Source: Megalonaias nervosa (taxonomy: Eukaryota > Mollusca > Bivalvia > Unionida > Unionidae). Taken from it: a stretch of DNA of 64,000 nucleotides. Positions within the stretch are counted from its first letter, which is position 1. The number at the start of each line of letters is the position of its first letter. Position numbers and translations under genes: made by a program. A model generated the notes under the pieces. It was not told the DNA's origin. It searched no databases and saw nothing but the letters and a program-made list of their open reading frames with translations. Of this stretch, positions 61,567 through 64,000 are shown piece by piece. The stretch spans positions 62,001 to 126,000 of the forward strand of contig JAECUM010001130.1 of the NCBI GenBank assembly GCA_016617855.1, in the 5' to 3' direction.

Positions 61567-62429
61567 ATGCCAGCTTCTGATGGTGACCTTGAAAAAGAAC
61601 TGACATGCCAGAGGGAAAACTGTCAAACTTTGCAAGAGATAAGTAAGGAAAGGGAAAACTTACATTATCGATTGGATATGCTCCAAAAGGCATATGATGA
61701 CCTGAGAACCATAATGGTGAGACAGTGACTTGACTTTTACGAGGAGCCACTGTTTGTGGATCATTCCAGGGGAATTTCTGGTGGTGGTCTAGGAGAAGTG
61801 TCCCAGACTGGGGGAACACGTAATTCCAGAAGTTATGCTTCAAACCTTGAGGTTGGGGTGGGGTGCTCAAGCACTAATTTGGGTACTGTGCTCGGTACCA
61901 CAGGAATATCCAGGGATTTTCAATGTGAAACACGGCAGGGGATCTTTGGGACATTTGTTTCCTATGCTGGTGGTGACGGAACTGGCCAGCGGTCATATGG
62001 AATTGGGAGGTTACAGCATATCAGAGATGATCCAGGTTATTTAAGTGGAAGTCATTCTCATGTCCGGTTCAATGGTCAGCTGAAACATCAGAAACCAGCC
62101 TTTTATGATGGTACTACAAATTGGCAGGACTATATTGTCCATTTCGAAATGGTGGCTGAGATTAATAACTGGCATAAAAGAAGGAAAGCTCTAGAGTTAG
62201 CTACTGCTTTGAGAGGAATTGCCCAAGGGGTGCTGAGTGACCTCTCAGTATCACAACATAGAGATTTTGATAGTCTTGTCACTGCATTAATGGCACGTTT
62301 CCAACCTGAGAATCAGGCTGAATTATATAGGGCTCAGATTAAAATGCGATTACGAAAAAGGATGAGTCACTTCCTGAGTTGGCGCAGGAGATAAAGAGGC
62401 TAGTCCGATTGGCATATCACTCTGCACAG
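61567..62429 (+). pseudogene. Ty3/gypsy-type gag, broken
   Basis: An ATG at 61567 opens MPASDGDLEKELTCQRENC and a coiled-coil stretch. An in-frame TGA interrupts it at 61726-61728. The same frame resumes through a Gly/Ser-rich region to the capsid-like core: KPAFYDGTTNWQDYIVHFEM, ALELATALRGIAQGVL, LVTALMARFQPENQAELYRA. A one-base loss in an A-run near 62353 shifts the frame, and the continuation reads ESLPELAQEIKRLVRLAYHS. No zinc knuckle, protease, reverse transcriptase or integrase follows, because the sequence enters the 3' LTR at 62429. The capsid form fits gypsy elements common in bivalves. Confidence 0.85.
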
Positions 62430-63013
62430 CCTCCATAACGCTATTTCAGTACATTTATATGACTTGATATTTTTATCGTAACAGAAATGGTCACCTGTTT
62501 CGCATGTTAATTCTATTTATTTGAATACGTTTGTTATTGGGATATTAATGTTACCCCTATGAATATTATGAAATCATTACAGTAAATTCTATTTGATCTA
62601 TAGTATTATTTAATACAAACTGTTGAGACTGTTGATTATAATTACATGTACATTCTGTTATATTAATTTATTTATGGACTAGGATGAGAATAAGTAAATT
62701 GCATTATACTGATTTGTTTATTGACGTTTTTAAGACTAAAATAAATCCTCTATTTTTCTCTTTCAGAGTTTATCTTGTTTATATACTTAGATAAATAATT
62801 TCCTCACATATAAGTAGCTAGTATAAGAAGCCATTATTTCTACAGGGATATCGTCTGTTATCAGACGACTTTCTATATACTACCAGTACATTATAGTATT
62901 GCAACCAATTCAAGGTCTCAATTTAAGGACTAGCGAAGTTACAAAACAGGAAGTAATTTTATCAATATAAGTGAGCTTGCACTGGGAAATTAAACAGGGG
63001 TGAGGACGTTACA
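62429..63013 (+). mobile_element. Truncated 3' LTR
   Basis: Matches 60805-61383 of the 5' LTR almost base for base, with a small number of substitutions and a few short indels ('gacgtttttaagac' versus 'gacataagatt'). The first 263 bp of the LTR are missing. The junction with gag lies within 'gcctccataacg', shared by both sides. It ends with GTTACA at 63008-63013. Confidence 0.85.
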
Positions 63014-63133
63014 ATATCAATAGACAAAGGACAATAACTCTTGCCCATTGCCTCCCCTTGAAACCATCAGGTGTCGTTAGTTTTTGAGCGAGATATTAAT
63101 GAGGATGCTTGCATGGTGGGGTGGTTGGGAGGG

Positions 63134-63138
<5 letters not shown>

Positions 63139-63169
<31 letters not shown>
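63139..63169. repeat. (GT)n microsatellite
   Basis: About 15 GT dinucleotides directly abutting the tail of the SINE on the right. Confidence 0.97.
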
Positions 63170-63170
<1 letters not shown>

Positions 63171-63445
63171 TTTAGATTTTTAATGTAGCTTTAACAATTT
63201 TTCAGTCATATCGCTACGATGTCTGCAGTGTGACAGTTTATAGTGATGTCTAGCTATGGGTCATCATGCCACAGACATGTGGCATCATGTCCCACCCAGT
63301 CACATTATCCTGACACCAGGCCGACCAGTCCTAACACTAACCTCTTAATGATGAGCGCCAAGCAAGGCTGCTGTTAGTACCATTTTGAAGTCTTTGGTAT
63401 GACTCGGCTGGGGTTCGAACCCGCGACCTCCCGCATCTGACATGT
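63170..63445 (-). repeat. tRNA-derived SINE, family A, copy 3
   Basis: The minus-strand B box is GGTTCGAACCC (plus 'ggggttcgaacccgcgacc'), a perfect consensus. The body matches copies 1 and 2 ('cagtcatatcgctacgatg', 'gaccagtcctaacactaacc'). The A-box end is cut off near 63440, where unrelated sequence begins. Confidence 0.9.
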
Positions 63446-63728
63446 GACCATAACATACAGTTAAGAAGATGATTACTAAAGTCATCTTATCTACAAAATT
63501 TCACCAGCGAATCCAGCGAAACTAATAGATGTTGCCGACTGCTCTAGTTGGGTCTGGTGGCTGTCTGTGCTGCTGGCACTGGACCCACCAGATTCTTGGT
63601 TGCCTCTGCGATTCCAAATCTCTGAAATGGAAACTCGAGAAGGTTGACTCTGCCTGTCAGCCAACAGCTTCTATTATATCTTGGTTTGGGCCATTGTGTT
63701 CAAAAGTGAGGCTCGCAGAGATTACTCG
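63446..63728. other. No gene recognised
   Basis: A 69-codon plus frame (63529-63738) is Cys/Trp-rich without a known domain. Confidence 0.4.
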
Positions 63729-64000
63729 AAACTTCTGAGCTGTAATCTACATGAGGCAACTCTGATCTAGTGAGACATCAGAGTACACCAAGCGTACGAC
63801 CCACTTCAGCCATGAACAAAGGGCTTGAAGCATGATATCCTGTATTCTGGCCCATAAAGACAGCTTGAAACTAAGAAGCAGTAAGCTACGTGAGGCGACT
63901 CTGATCTGGTCAGATGTCAGAGTACACCAAGCATACAACCCAGGCCCACTTCAGCCCTGAAGAAAGGGCCTGAAGGTGATATCCTGTGTTCCAGCTCACA
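63729..64000. repeat. Tandem repeat, unit about 145-160 bp, runs off the window
   Basis: Two copies share 'gaggcaactctgatct', 'catcagagtacaccaagc', 'cccacttcagcc', 'aagggcttgaag' and 'gatatcctgt'. The second copy is incomplete at the window end. Confidence 0.85.

Noticed and set aside
61511..61870. 119-codon minus-strand frame
   Set aside because: Antisense shadow of the gag gene.

Overview
This is an AT-rich, repeat-dense animal nuclear window with very long introns and no operon-like packing. The repeat content (tRNA-headed SINEs, a Jockey-type LINE, a Ty3/gypsy gag, pogo/Tigger relics, a Crypton-derived KIAA1958-like recombinase) and a PARP14-like gene suggest a mollusc, most likely a bivalve. 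The taxon is an inference from repeat style, not a sequence match.

One host gene is well supported: the 3' half of a PARP14-like mono-ADP-ribosyltransferase on the minus strand, from about 48.0 kb down to 12.26 kb. Five exons join in consistent phase with GT/AG borders: two carrying KH-like sequence (47784-47998 and the start of 33995-34409), a WWE domain (33995-34409), and a catalytic ART domain split over 29197-29348, 18358-18532 and 12261-12547. The coding total is 1,244 nt, about 413 residues; upstream exons (macro and RRM domains in relatives) were not found in the remaining 16 kb. Just past the stop codon lies a second, diverged, uninterrupted copy of the last 60 codons, exactly 225 bp away.

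The rest is mostly repeats and transposon wreckage. 0-5.4 kb: minisatellites (about 65, 59, 36 and 89 bp units), a 160-bp repeat family and a SINE. 7.5-19.7 kb: an unrecognised 85-codon ORF, diverged tandem repeats, fold-back elements, a gypsy gag remnant, a SINE and MITEs lying below and within the last PARP intron. 21-26 kb: a THAP-like fragment, a repeat shared with 58.5 kb and a fold-back. 30.9-32.5 kb and 38.6-39.9 kb: two TA-flanked terminal-inverted-repeat elements, the second with a CENP-B-type helix-turn-helix remnant. 41.6-45.4 kb: a 160-bp array bracketed by a direct repeat, and a 42-bp minisatellite. 49-56.8 kb: two further SINE types, a Jockey-like LINE with internally duplicated pieces, and another repeat. 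57.8-63.4 kb: a broken Crypton-derived recombinase, a Tigger transposase relic, and an LTR element whose gag runs directly into a truncated 3' LTR; then a SINE.

No rRNA, functional tRNA or CRISPR was seen. Splice structure is inferred from sequence only.
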